Shown: positions 8,380 to 16,952, numbered from the stretch's first letter. The stretch: 64,000 nt of DNA from Kitasatospora sp. GAS204B (GCF_029892155.1 NZ_JARZAG010000024.1:60590-124589); one strand, 5' to 3'. Translations and numbers: made by a program. The notes: generated by a model not told the origin, from the letters alone.

Positions 8380-9338
8380 TGGGAGATCGCCACCTTGATG
8401 ATGCCGGTGAGGGCGAGCTGGAGGAGTGCGAGCGGGATCAGCACGGTCCAGGCGAAGCGCATCAGCTGGTCCTCGCGCAGCCGCGGGAAGGTCACCCGGG
8501 CCCAGATCACCACGAAGGCGAGCGCGAAGGTCTTCAGCAGCGTCCAGAGCCAGCCGAGGGTGTGCGGCAGCGGGCCGTGCCAGCCGCCGAGGAAGAGCAC
8601 CGTGGTCAGCGCGCAGAGCACCAGGATGCCGGCGAACTCGGAGAGCAGGAAGAGCGCGAAGCGCAGCCCGGTGTACTCGGTGTAGGCACCGAAGATGATC
8701 TCGGAGTCGGCCACCGGCATGTCGAAGGGCGGGCGCTGCAGCTCCGCGAGGCCCGCCGTGAAGAAGACGAAGGCGCCGATCGCCTGCCACGGGATCCACC
8801 ACCAGTGGAACTGGCCCAGGATCCCGGGCAGCGAGACGGTGCCCGCCGCCATCGCCACCGAGGCGCCGGCCAGCAGCATCGGCAGCTCGTAGGACATCAG
8901 CTGGGCCGCCGAGCGCAGGCCGCCGAGCAGCGAGAACTTGTTCGCCGAGGCCCAGCCGGCCATCAGCGAGCCGAGCACTCCGATGCCCATGACCGCGAGC
9001 ACGAAGAAGATGCCCGCGTCGATCGCCTCCCCGACGAAGCCGCCAGGGCCGACCGGGACGGCCAGCAGCACCAGCAGGTACGGCAGCAGCGCGACGGCCG
9101 GGGCCAGTTGGAAGACCCGCCGGTCGGCGCCGGCCGGGACGATCTCCTCCTTCTGCGCGAACTTGACGCCGTCCGCGACCAGTTGGGCCCAGCCGTGGAA
9201 GCCGCCGGCGTACATCGGGCCGAGCCGGCCCTGCATGTGGGCCATCACCTTGTGCTCGGTCTGACCGATGATCAGCGGGAAGGTGAGCAGGACCACCAGC
9301 GCGGCGAGGCAGCGCAGCAGCGTGTCGAGCAGGTTCAC
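8376..9338 (-). CDS. nuoH: NADH-quinone oxidoreductase subunit H
   Basis: A 320-residue membrane subunit with about eight helices that anchors the peripheral arm and forms part of the quinone channel. Signature stretches include KVMAHMQGRLGPMYAGG, FKEEI-like FAQKEEIVPAGADR and ELQRPPFDMPVADSEI near the quinone site. The start is GTG at 9338, overlapping the nuoC stop by 4 nt, so there is no room for nuoD between nuoC and nuoH. Confidence 0.95.
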   Translation of the reverse strand: MNLLDTLLRCLAALVVLLTFPLIIGQTEHKVMAHMQGRLGPMYAGGFHGWAQLVADGVKFAQKEEIVPAGADRRVFQLAPAVALLPYLLVLLAVPVGPGGFVGEAIDAGIFFVLAVMGIGVLGSLMAGWASANKFSLLGGLRSAAQLMSYELPMLLAGASVAMAAGTVSLPGILGQFHWWWIPWQAIGAFVFFTAGLAELQRPPFDMPVADSEIIFGAYTEYTGLRFALFLLSEFAGILVLCALTTVLFLGGWHGPLPHTLGWLWTLLKTFALAFVVIWARVTFPRLREDQLMRFAWTVLIPLALLQLALTGIIKVAISQ

Positions 9339-10258
9339 GCGCGCTCTCCGTTCTGGCTGTCGGGTGTCTCGGGGTCCGGGGCCTCGGGGGCGGGTGCGTC
9401 GGACGTCGGTTCGGCCGACTTCTCGGGCTCGGGGTCGTGCGCCGGCACCGGGGCGTGCCACGGCGCGTCGGCGCCGCGGGTACGCGCGGGACGCTCCGGC
9501 GCCTCGGCCTGCGTCTCGGCCGGTGTCTCGCCCTGCGGCGCCGACTGGCTGGCCGACCCCTCGGTGATGCTGCGGGTCCGGCGCGGCCGGTCGGCCCGCA
9601 CCGCGGGCGCGCCTTCCGCCCCGGCCGCCGCCGCCCGCGGACCGCGGGCCGCGCGGCCCGGACGCTCCGCCACCGGCGGCAGGGTGCCCTTGAGCGGACC
9701 CCACTCGTTCGGATCCGGCACGCCGGGCGGCTGCATCTTGCGCCGGGCCGGCCCCGCGTGGTCGTGGTCGCTCTCGCCCGGCTCCTTCGCGCCCGGCCAG
9801 GCCTTGGCGACCCGGGCGGCGAGCACGAACTCCTTACGCAGCGGATGCCCCTCGAAGCCGTCGGGCAGCAGCAGCGGCACCAGGTGCGGGTGGCCGGTGA
9901 AGTCGATCCCGAACATCTCGTGCGTCTCGCGCTCGTGCCAGCCGGCCCCCGGGTAGACCCCGGCGGCGCTCGGCAGCGCGGCGCCGGCCCGCGGCACCCG
10001 GGTGCGCAGCAGCAGGTGGCGCACCGCGGCGCCGTCCCCGACGGTGGCCAGGTGGACGCAGACCGAGAAGCCCTCGGCGAGCTCGTCCACCGCGCTCAGC
10101 CAGTCGAAGAAGCGCAGGCCGAGCCCGTCCCGGGCGGCGGTCAGCGCCTCGATCCAGTGCTCGGCGGGGACGTCCACGGTGAGCAGCTCATAGGCCTGGG
10201 CCGCGCTCGCCCAGGGGCCGATCGCGGCGGCGGTCTGCTCGGGATCCACCGCGTTCAC
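9335..10258 (-). CDS. nuoC: NADH-quinone oxidoreductase subunit C with long disordered tail
   Basis: A 307-residue protein. The first 180 or so residues form a NuoC (30 kDa) domain with the signature GWHERETHEMFGIDFTGHPHL and a DGFEGHPLRKEF segment. After about residue 185 comes some 120 residues rich in Pro, Ala, Glu and Arg that look disordered and have no counterpart in standard NuoC. The start is GTG at 10258, overlapping the nuoB stop. NuoC normally pairs with NuoD in the peripheral arm, and no nuoD follows. Confidence 0.92.
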   Translation of the reverse strand: MNAVDPEQTAAAIGPWASAAQAYELLTVDVPAEHWIEALTAARDGLGLRFFDWLSAVDELAEGFSVCVHLATVGDGAAVRHLLLRTRVPRAGAALPSAAGVYPGAGWHERETHEMFGIDFTGHPHLVPLLLPDGFEGHPLRKEFVLAARVAKAWPGAKEPGESDHDHAGPARRKMQPPGVPDPNEWGPLKGTLPPVAERPGRAARGPRAAAAGAEGAPAVRADRPRRTRSITEGSASQSAPQGETPAETQAEAPERPARTRGADAPWHAPVPAHDPEPEKSAEPTSDAPAPEAPDPETPDSQNGERA

Positions 10259-10881
10259 TGCGCGCCTCCGGGCCCCGGCACCAGCGGCCGGCGCAGCGCA
10301 CCGGCCGACGGGCCGCTGTAGCGCTCCGGCAGCGACTCGGCCGCGATCTTCTCCTGCAACTTGAGGATGCCCTGCAGCAATGCCTCGGGGCGCGGCGGGC
10401 AGCCGGGCACGTAGACGTCGACCGGGATGATCTGGTCCACACCCTTGGTCACCGAGTACGAGTCCCAGTAGGGCCCGCCCGAGTTGGAGCAGGCGCCGAA
10501 GGAGATGACGTACTTGGGCTCCGGCATCTGCTCGTAGAGCCGCCGGACGGCCGGTGCCATCTTGTCCGTCACGGTGCCCGAGACGATCATCAGATCGGCC
10601 TGGCGCGGCCCGGGCGCGAACGGGATGACTCCCATCCGGATGAAGTCGTGCTTGGCCATCGAGGCCGCGATGAACTCGATCGCGCAGCAGGCCAGCCCGA
10701 AGTTGAAGCACCACAGGCTGTACCGGCGGCCCCAGTTGAGCACCACCTTGACCGGGTCCGGGGCGAGCCGGGCCAGCGGGCCGAGCCGGCGCGCCTCCAG
10801 TGCCCCCGGACCGGGGTTGGCGGGGTCGGGCAGACCGAGCGGGACCGGTCCACCGGAGCCGTGGCTGTGGGTCACGTCCAT
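10255..10881 (-). CDS. nuoB: NADH-quinone oxidoreductase subunit B
   Basis: A 208-residue subunit carrying the N2 [4Fe-4S] cluster that donates electrons to quinone. The ligand pattern is visible: the double Cys in FGLACCAIEF, Cys in FGACSNSGGPYWDSYS and Cys in VYVPGCPPRPEAL. The ATG at 10881 overlaps the end of nuoA by 10 nt. An in-frame extension to 10998 is a nuoA shadow. A short N-terminal segment rich in Gly/Pro is specific to this copy. Confidence 0.95.
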   Translation of the reverse strand: MDVTHSHGSGGPVPLGLPDPANPGPGALEARRLGPLARLAPDPVKVVLNWGRRYSLWCFNFGLACCAIEFIAASMAKHDFIRMGVIPFAPGPRQADLMIVSGTVTDKMAPAVRRLYEQMPEPKYVISFGACSNSGGPYWDSYSVTKGVDQIIPVDVYVPGCPPRPEALLQGILKLQEKIAAESLPERYSGPSAGALRRPLVPGPGGAQ

Positions 10882-11288
10882 TCCAGGACCCCCTTCTTCC
10901 AGGCGTAGAGCAGTCCGATCGCGAGGAAGCCGAGGAAGACGAACATCTCCACCAGCGTCGCCATGCCGTATCCCGCGGCGGCGAAGACCGTCGCCCACGG
11001 GAAGAGGTAGATCGCGTCGACCGCGAAGATCACGTAGAGGAACGCGTAGATGTAGTACCGGACCTGGGTCTGCGCCCAGCCCTCACCGACCGGGTCGACC
11101 CCGCACTCGTAGGTGAGCAGCTTCTCCGGGGACCAGACGACCGGGCGCAGCAGGCGGTTGGCCGTGAATCCGACCACCAGGAAGAGCATGCCGACAACCG
11201 CGAGCAGGCCGACGGCCGCGTACGCGTCGAAGTAGCCGCTGCCCAGCGCGGGGTTTGCCGCGAGAGCGGTGGCCCGGGGGCCCTGCAT
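10872..11288 (-). CDS. nuoA: NADH-quinone oxidoreductase subunit A (first gene of operon)
   Basis: A 138-residue subunit with three transmembrane helices. The loop LLTYECGVDPVGEGWAQTQVRYYIYAFLYVIFAVD contains the conserved Glu-Cys-Gly that lines the quinone cavity. The start codon is preceded by CTGGAGG. It opens the ten-gene operon (nuoA-B-C-H-I-J-K-L-M-N), whose genes mostly overlap or abut. A palindrome and candidate promoter lie 26-56 bp upstream. Confidence 0.95.
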   Translation of the reverse strand: MQGPRATALAANPALGSGYFDAYAAVGLLAVVGMLFLVVGFTANRLLRPVVWSPEKLLTYECGVDPVGEGWAQTQVRYYIYAFLYVIFAVDAIYLFPWATVFAAAGYGMATLVEMFVFLGFLAIGLLYAWKKGVLEWT

Positions 11289-11313
11289 GCGTTCGCCTCC
11301 AGCGGTCTTTACC

Positions 11314-11344
11314 CGTCCATAACCTCGTTATGGACGTGAGTCTA
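11314..11344 (-). promoter_or_regulatory. Candidate nuoA promoter overlapped by a perfect 23-bp palindrome
   Basis: A palindrome with 10-bp arms and a 3-nt centre (cgtccataac-ctc-gttatggacg) spans 11314-11336. On the minus strand a -35-like TAGACT (11339-11344), a 17-bp spacer and a -10-like TATGGA (11316-11321) can be read. The palindrome covers the spacer and the -10, which suits a repressor operator. It does not match the Rex operator pattern TTGTG...CACAA. The regulator is unknown. Confidence 0.55.
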
Positions 11345-11518
11345 TGGCCACCGCTGTGCGACCCCGGCACCCCGCCCGACCCTTAAGACGACTCCTGGAC
11401 CACGGGGGTGGGGTTATCCCCCGCCGAGAACTCGTCCTGGCCCCCGTGCGCTGGGCCCCCGCCACCCGCCAAGCTGGTACTCCCCAGCGCCCCGACCACG
11501 AACGGAACGGACCTACCG

Positions 11519-12730
11519 ATGAAGCTCCGCGGCGACCGCCGACCCGAGGCCAGAGCGTTGTACGGCGCCCAGATGTGGCGCGAGGCCCGGCACCACCTGG
11601 TCGGGCTGCCGTTCGGCATCCTGGTCTTCGTCGTCACGGTGGTCCTGCTGTCGGTGGGCGTGGGGCTGAGCGTGACGGTGATCGGGCTGCCGGTGCTGGC
11701 GCTCGGGCTGCGCCAGGCCCGCTGGTTCGGCGCCCTGGCCCGCAGCCGGGCCAGGGCCTCGCTGGGCGCCCGGATCGAGGAGCCGGAGCCGCTCACGCCC
11801 ACCCGGCCGGGGGTCATGAGCCAGGTGCTGGCCGCCGTCACCGACGGGCTGTGCTGGCGCTCGGTGCTCTACTGCCTGCTGATGCTGCCCTGGGGCATCA
11901 TCACCTTCACGCTGACCCTGGTCTTCCTGGTAGCCGGCTGGCCGCTGCTGCCGTTCGTGGTGCGCTACCTGGCCGTCGTGCACCGCGTGATGGTGGAGGC
12001 GCTGCTCGGCCCGGGCCGGCTCTCGGTACGGGTGCGCGAGCTGGAGGAGGACCGCGGTGCCGTGGTCGACACCGCCGCCGCCGACCTGCGCCGGATCGAG
12101 CGCGACCTGCACGACGGCGCCCAGGCCCGGCTGGTCGCCCTGGCGATGGACCTGGGCCTGGCCAAGGAGAAGCTGCTGGACACCGAGCTGACGCGGGAGC
12201 AGGCCTCGGCCGCCCGGATGGTCGACGCCGCGCACGGCGAGGTCAAGCTGGCCCTGCAGGAGCTGCGCGACCTGGCCCGGGGCATCCACCCCGCCGTGCT
12301 CACCGACCGCGGGCTGGACGCGGCGCTCTCCTCGGTCGCCGCCCGCTGCACCGTCCCCGGCGGGGTGCGGGTCAACGTGGACCTGGCCGGCCCCGGCGGC
12401 GTCCAGGAGCGCCCGGACTCGGCGGTCGAGGGCATCGCGTACTTCACCGTCAGCGAGCTGCTCACCAACACCTCGAAGCACGCCGGGGCCCGCAGTGCCA
12501 GCGTCGACGTCTGGCGCTCGGCCGAGCGCCTGATGGTCCAGGTGGGCGACGACGGCCGGGGCGGCGCCACCGTGCCCGGCGGCGGTTTCCGTCCGGGCGG
12601 CGGCCTGGCGGGCCTGGCCGAGCGGATCGGCGCGGTGGACGGCGTCTTCCTGGTGGAGAGCCCGGCCGGCGGCCCGACCACGGTGACCGTGGAACTCCCC
12701 TGGCGCACCCGGACCGCCCGGCCGCTCTGA
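11519..12730 (+). CDS. Sensor histidine kinase (NarL-type, HisKA_3) with membrane sensor domain
   Basis: A 403-residue kinase. Residues about 25-165 form a membrane domain with two pairs of hydrophobic helices, like the streptomycete putative sensor domain. The dimerisation/phosphoacceptor motif RRIERDLHDGAQARL places the phosphorylated His at about residue 198. The N-box-like SELLTNTSKHAGA and the glycine-rich VGDDGRGGA and GGGLAGLAERI segments form the HATPase domain. The ATG at 11519 follows a GGAACGGA site; an in-frame start at 11408 would add 37 unusual residues. Such kinases pair with a LuxR-type response regulator, but none is adjacent. The ligand is unknown. Confidence 0.88.
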   Translation: MKLRGDRRPEARALYGAQMWREARHHLVGLPFGILVFVVTVVLLSVGVGLSVTVIGLPVLALGLRQARWFGALARSRARASLGARIEEPEPLTPTRPGVMSQVLAAVTDGLCWRSVLYCLLMLPWGIITFTLTLVFLVAGWPLLPFVVRYLAVVHRVMVEALLGPGRLSVRVRELEEDRGAVVDTAAADLRRIERDLHDGAQARLVALAMDLGLAKEKLLDTELTREQASAARMVDAAHGEVKLALQELRDLARGIHPAVLTDRGLDAALSSVAARCTVPGGVRVNVDLAGPGGVQERPDSAVEGIAYFTVSELLTNTSKHAGARSASVDVWRSAERLMVQVGDDGRGGATVPGGGFRPGGGLAGLAERIGAVDGVFLVESPAGGPTTVTVELPWRTRTARPL

Positions 12731-12748
12731 CGCCCTGCCCCGGGGGCC

Positions 12749-12766
12749 GAGCCGGTGGTCCGGCTC
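12749..12766. terminator. Short hairpin between convergent genes
   Basis: A stem-loop with 7-bp arms gagccgg and ccggctc and a tggt loop lies where the sensor kinase and the htrA-like gene converge. It touches the protease stop codon. It is a plausible weak bidirectional terminator without a U tract. Confidence 0.35.
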
Positions 12767-13898
12767 AGGCGCCGAGCGTCCCCAGCGTCACGTCGGCGGT
12801 CTTGGTCGCCCCGGCGCGGGTGTAGGTCACGGTGACCTTGTTGCCCGGTGAGAGCGAGGCGAGCGCCGTGGTGAGCGAGTTGACCGTGGTGATCTGGGTG
12901 CTGCCCACCTGGGTGATCACATCGCCCGCCTGCAGTCCGGCCGAGGCCGCCGGGCCGCCGGCGGTCAGGCTGACGATCACCACGCCGGCCGGCTGGTAGC
13001 TGGCGGTGAAGTACGGGCGGACCACGACGCCCAGCGCGGCCCGACCCGAGTTGGTCACCTTGCCGCTGGCGATCAGCTGGTCGGCGATGTTGGTGATGGT
13101 GGCGCTCGGGATCGCGAAGCCGATCCCGCTGGCGGCCGAGCCGTTCAACTCGGGGTCGACGGCGGCCAGCGTGTTGATGCCGATCACCTGGCTGGAGAGG
13201 TTGACCAGCGCGCCGCCGCTGTTGCCGGGGTTGATCGCGGCCGAGGTCTGCACCATGTTGGCGATGGTCGCGCCCGGCGAGCCGCCGCCCTGCGGCTCGG
13301 TGACGGTCCGCCCGGTGGCCGAGACGATGCCCTGGGTCACGCTGCTGGAGAGCCCGAGCGGGCTGCCCATCGCCAGCGTGATCTGCCCGACCGCCACCTT
13401 GCCGCTGTCCCCGAAGGTGGCCGGGCGCAGGCCGCCGGGCGGGCTGCTGAGCTTGATCACCGCGAGGTCGTCGTCGGGGTAGCTGGCGACCAGGGTGGCG
13501 TCCAGCAGGTTGGTGCTGTTCGCCAGGCTCACCTGGAAGGTGGTCGCGGTGCCCACCACGTGCGCGTTGGTGACGATGTCGCCCTTGTCGTCGTAGACGA
13601 TCCCCGAGCCGAGCCCGCTGGTGGTGGTGATCTGCACCACCGAGGGCAGCACGTTCGAGATCACCTGCTGGTACTCGTCCTGCAGCTGGTTGGTCACCGA
13701 GGGCGCGGCGGTCGCGCCGGTGGCGCTCGCGGCCGAGGCCGAGGAGCTCTTCGTGCCGCTGCTGGTGCAGCCGCTGACGGCCAGTGCCGCACAGAGCACC
13801 ACCGCCCCCGGCCCGGCCAGCCGGGCGGCGACGGCCTTGGGCCCGGTGGGTCGCGGGCCGGACGGGCACGGGCGGGTGTGATCCTTCGTGGGGTGCAC
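12765..13898 (-). CDS. HtrA/DegP-like trypsin-family serine protease, lipoprotein with PDZ domain
   Basis: A 377-residue exported protease. The N-terminus has a hydrophobic signal ending in a lipobox (LAVSGC), placing the lipidated Cys at residue 44. A Ser/Ala-rich linker precedes the chymotrypsin-fold domain, whose triad is visible as His 113 (VTNAHVV), Asp 144 (DDDLAVIK) and Ser 227 (NPGNSGGAL). A PDZ domain occupies about 290-377 (GLQAGDVITQVGSTQI). The likely role is protein quality control or processing at the outer face of the membrane. The start is GTG at 13898 with GGAGG eight bases upstream. Confidence 0.9.
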   Translation of the reverse strand: MHPTKDHTRPCPSGPRPTGPKAVAARLAGPGAVVLCAALAVSGCTSSGTKSSSASAASATGATAAPSVTNQLQDEYQQVISNVLPSVVQITTTSGLGSGIVYDDKGDIVTNAHVVGTATTFQVSLANSTNLLDATLVASYPDDDLAVIKLSSPPGGLRPATFGDSGKVAVGQITLAMGSPLGLSSSVTQGIVSATGRTVTEPQGGGSPGATIANMVQTSAAINPGNSGGALVNLSSQVIGINTLAAVDPELNGSAASGIGFAIPSATITNIADQLIASGKVTNSGRAALGVVVRPYFTASYQPAGVVIVSLTAGGPAASAGLQAGDVITQVGSTQITTVNSLTTALASLSPGNKVTVTYTRAGATKTADVTLGTLGA

Positions 13899-14023
13899 CT
13901 GGGCTGCCTCCGGTTCCGTACATGCGGGACTGCTGCCCGACTTTCGCCAGGCTTTGTCAGCATTTCACCGCTATGTCCGAATCCCCGTCATCGGCGCGCC
14001 GCGCCCCCGCCCGGGCCGCCCGG

Positions 14024-16543
14024 CTATCGCTGCTCGGGCACCGCCGTCCCGAAGACCGCGTCCAGCGCGTACACGCAGCGGTCCTTGCTGCTCACGAAGA
14101 CCCGGCCGCCCACCGCCACCGGAGAGCCCGTCAGCTCCCCCTTGGTGCCCAGCTCCCAGCGCAGCCGCCCGCTGGCCAGCTCCAGGGTGTGCAGCGAGTG
14201 GTCCCGGCTGCCCAGGTGGACCAGCCCGTCGGCGGCCGCCGGGGCCCCGACGATCTCGCCGCGCGCCGCGTACCGCCACTGCTCCTGGCCGCTCGTGGTG
14301 TCGAACGCGAAGAGCGTGTCGCCGCTGGCGATCAGCGCGCTGCGCCCGGCCAGCACCACCGGCTCGGCGCCCTGCCGGCTCGCGGTGCGGCCCTGCCAGC
14401 GCACCCGGCCGCTCGCGCCGTCCAGCGCGTAGAGGGTGCCCAGGTAGTCGGCCACGTAGACGGCCGGAGTGGCCGAGTCGTCCAGCGTCGGCGGGGTGAA
14501 GAGCACCACCGGCGCCTCGAACCGCCAGCGCTGCGCCCCGCTGGCCGCGTCCAGCGCGTACACCGAGGTCCCCGCCGTCACGTAGACCAGGCCGCCGCGC
14601 ACCGCGGGCCGGGACGGCACGTCCTCGCCGACCGGGAAGGTCCAGCGCGGCAGCCCGCCCCGGGCGTCCACGCAGCGCAGCCGCCCGCCGCCGTAGTAGT
14701 AGACGGAGCCGGCCAGCAGCGCCGGCCCGGACTGCGGGTTCTCGTAGTCCTGCTGGGCGTCCTCGGCCCGCCACAGCTCCGCGCCGTTGGCGGTCGAGCG
14801 CACCTGCACCCCGCCACCGCGCAGCCCGCAGCAGAGCACCCCGTCGGCGGCGTCCAGCGAGTAGACCCAGCCGTCCAGCGAGGTGCGCCAGCGCTCGGTG
14901 CCGTCGGCCACGTCCACGGTGTAGAGGTGCGGACCGTCGGCGGCGTGCAGCCGACCCGCGTCCACCGCGACCGCCCAGGCCACGTCGCGGGTCTTGTAGC
15001 GGCGCCGGCCGGAGGCGATGTCGAGGGCGTGCACCTCGAAGCTGGAGATGAACAGGGTGCCGTCGGCGACCACCGGCGTGCCCCAGACGTCGTTGGACAT
15101 CCGGAACCGCCACGGCCGCCACCGGCCCTGGCCCTGCTGCTCGGCCGGCGCGGCCTGGCCGGCGGGCGCGGCGACGGGCACGGCGATGCCGCCCGAGCGG
15201 CGCACCCACTCGGTCCCGGCGGGCGTCGGCCCGGTGGCCGGCCGCTCCTGCTCGGCGGCGTGCACCTGCGGCCCCGGCCCTATCCGTACCGAGGCGCCGG
15301 GCAGCTGGATCTCCTGGGCCGGCTCGCGCCGGTGCCGGCGCCCGGCGCCCAGCTTGGCGGTGGCCGCCTCCACCTCCGCCCCGGCCGTGCCGGCGGGCTG
15401 ACCCACCGCCGACCGGCCCGCGGCCTGCGCGACCGCCGCCTGCCCCAGCGGCCCGAGTGCCCCGGTGCGCGGGTCCACCGGCGGCGGCCCCCAGTGCCCC
15501 TCGGGCCCGGCGGGCCCGCTCTGGCGACCCGCCAGGTAGGGCGCGGGCACCGGCGGCGGTCCCACCGGCACCGGCGGCACCGCGGGCGGGACCGGCGGCA
15601 CGGCGGGCACGGACGGCTGCGCGGGCGCCGTGGCCCGGGGCCCTGGCAGGTTGCGCCGCCCCCGCTTGCGCTCGATCAGCTCCAGCGCGTTCGGCGGCAG
15701 CCAGTCCCCGCCCTCCTCCCCCGCGTCGTCCCGGGAGAAGAGGTGCGGTGCCAGCTCCGCCTGGATCTGCGCGGGGGTGGGCCGGTGCTCGGGCGCCGGC
15801 CGCATGCAGGCCCGGACCAGGTCGACCAGTTCCACCGGCAGCCCGGACAGGTCCGCCTGCTCGCGCAGCAGCTTGAAGACCGTCTCCACCGGATTGCCAC
15901 CGTGGTACGGAGCGTGCCCGGTGGCACAGAAGACCAGCAGCGAGCCGAGCGAGAAGACGTCGCTCGCGCCGGTGACGCTGCGACTGTCCTTGGCCTGCTC
16001 CGGCGACATGTAGGCGGGCGTGCCCACCGCCACGTTGGTCATGGTGAGCCGGGTGTGCGAGACCCCGGCGGCGATCCCGAAGTCGATCACCCGCGGGCCG
16101 TCCTCGACCACCAGCACGTTGGACGGCTTGAGGTCACGGTGCACCAGACCGGCCGCGTGGATGGACTGCAGGGCCTCGGCGATCCCCGCGATCAGCCAGC
16201 GCACCGCGTCCACCGGCAGCGGTCCGCACTCGCCGACCAGGTCCTCCAGCGAGGGCGCCGGCACGTACGCGGTGGCCAACCACGGCACCCGGGCCTCGGC
16301 GTCCGCGTCGACCACGGCCGCGGTGTAGAAGCCGCCGACCGTCTTGGCCGCCTCGATCTCGCGGGCGAAGCGCACCCGGAACAGCTCGTCCTCGGCGAGT
16401 TCGCCGCGCACCGTCTTGATCGCCACCCGCCGGCCGGAGGTCGACCGTGCCAGGTACACCAGCCCCATCCCACCGGCGCCCAGCCGCCCGAGCACCTCGA
16501 AGGGCCCGATCCGTCTCGGATCCTGCGCCGTCAGCTGGTCCAC
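14024..16543 (-). CDS. AfsK-like Ser/Thr protein kinase with PQQ-type beta-propeller
   Basis: An 839-residue protein. Residues 10-270 are a Hanks-type kinase: Gly-rich loop GRLGAGGMG, catalytic Lys 43 (VAIKTV), HRDLKPSN at 135 and DFG at 154. A Pro/Ala-rich linker (about 290-430) follows, then about 400 residues of repeated beta-propeller blades (for example LDAASGAQRWRFEA, ALDGASGRVRWQG) of the PQQ-like type. No transmembrane helix is visible between the halves, which matches AfsK of S. coelicolor rather than PknB-type receptors. The start is GTG at 16543 behind GGGGAGGTGG. It probably phosphorylates regulatory proteins in secondary metabolism or growth; the substrate is unknown. Confidence 0.88.
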   Translation of the reverse strand: MDQLTAQDPRRIGPFEVLGRLGAGGMGLVYLARSTSGRRVAIKTVRGELAEDELFRVRFAREIEAAKTVGGFYTAAVVDADAEARVPWLATAYVPAPSLEDLVGECGPLPVDAVRWLIAGIAEALQSIHAAGLVHRDLKPSNVLVVEDGPRVIDFGIAAGVSHTRLTMTNVAVGTPAYMSPEQAKDSRSVTGASDVFSLGSLLVFCATGHAPYHGGNPVETVFKLLREQADLSGLPVELVDLVRACMRPAPEHRPTPAQIQAELAPHLFSRDDAGEEGGDWLPPNALELIERKRGRRNLPGPRATAPAQPSVPAVPPVPPAVPPVPVGPPPVPAPYLAGRQSGPAGPEGHWGPPPVDPRTGALGPLGQAAVAQAAGRSAVGQPAGTAGAEVEAATAKLGAGRRHRREPAQEIQLPGASVRIGPGPQVHAAEQERPATGPTPAGTEWVRRSGGIAVPVAAPAGQAAPAEQQGQGRWRPWRFRMSNDVWGTPVVADGTLFISSFEVHALDIASGRRRYKTRDVAWAVAVDAGRLHAADGPHLYTVDVADGTERWRTSLDGWVYSLDAADGVLCCGLRGGGVQVRSTANGAELWRAEDAQQDYENPQSGPALLAGSVYYYGGGRLRCVDARGGLPRWTFPVGEDVPSRPAVRGGLVYVTAGTSVYALDAASGAQRWRFEAPVVLFTPPTLDDSATPAVYVADYLGTLYALDGASGRVRWQGRTASRQGAEPVVLAGRSALIASGDTLFAFDTTSGQEQWRYAARGEIVGAPAAADGLVHLGSRDHSLHTLELASGRLRWELGTKGELTGSPVAVGGRVFVSSKDRCVYALDAVFGTAVPEQR

Positions 16544-16928
16544 TCGGCTGCCACCTCCCCGTCCGCACGCCACCCTCCCCCAGCCTTCGGCCGGGAGGTA
16601 CCCCCATGGGGCCGGAGTTGATTCTCCAATGCGTCCGCCCCTTGAGCCAATCTCCCCCCGCCTCAGCATCCCGGTCGTGTCGCGCCGCACCGACGGCTTC
16701 CGGCCAGCGCGGCCCCCGTCGAGCCCGACGGCCCGTCGAATCCGCGACCGGCCAGCGGATCTGACGCCGACTCGGAAGTCACCGCATTCATGCGTGGGGC
16801 TACGCAGAGCGACCCGAGAGGCCTTCAGCCCACTCGCCGTCACTCTGTGCCGTCATCAGCACACGGGGGGGCTTCGAATATCGCTATCCCGGCCCTCAAT
16901 ACCCGCCCGTGCGGACTAATAGTCGCAT

Positions 16929-16952
16929 CACCGAATCGCGCCATGATCGGTG
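16929..16952. promoter_or_regulatory. Candidate operator upstream of tetR-family gene
   Basis: An inverted repeat caccga (16929-16934) and tcggtg (16947-16952) with a 12-nt spacer lies 17 bp upstream of the TetR-family start codon. A -10-like TAAGCT sits at 16957-16962, only 7 nt before the ATG, suggesting a leaderless mRNA. The position suits autorepression. The rest of the 426-bp gap between the kinase and this gene shows no further gene. Confidence 0.4.

Noticed and set aside
9335..9338. Search for a hidden nuoD between nuoC and nuoH
   Set aside because: The two genes overlap, so no space exists; no nuoD-like sequence is seen in any frame in the operon.
11289..11400. Rex operator upstream of nuoA
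   Set aside because: The palindrome there lacks TTGTG and CACAA; it is a different element.
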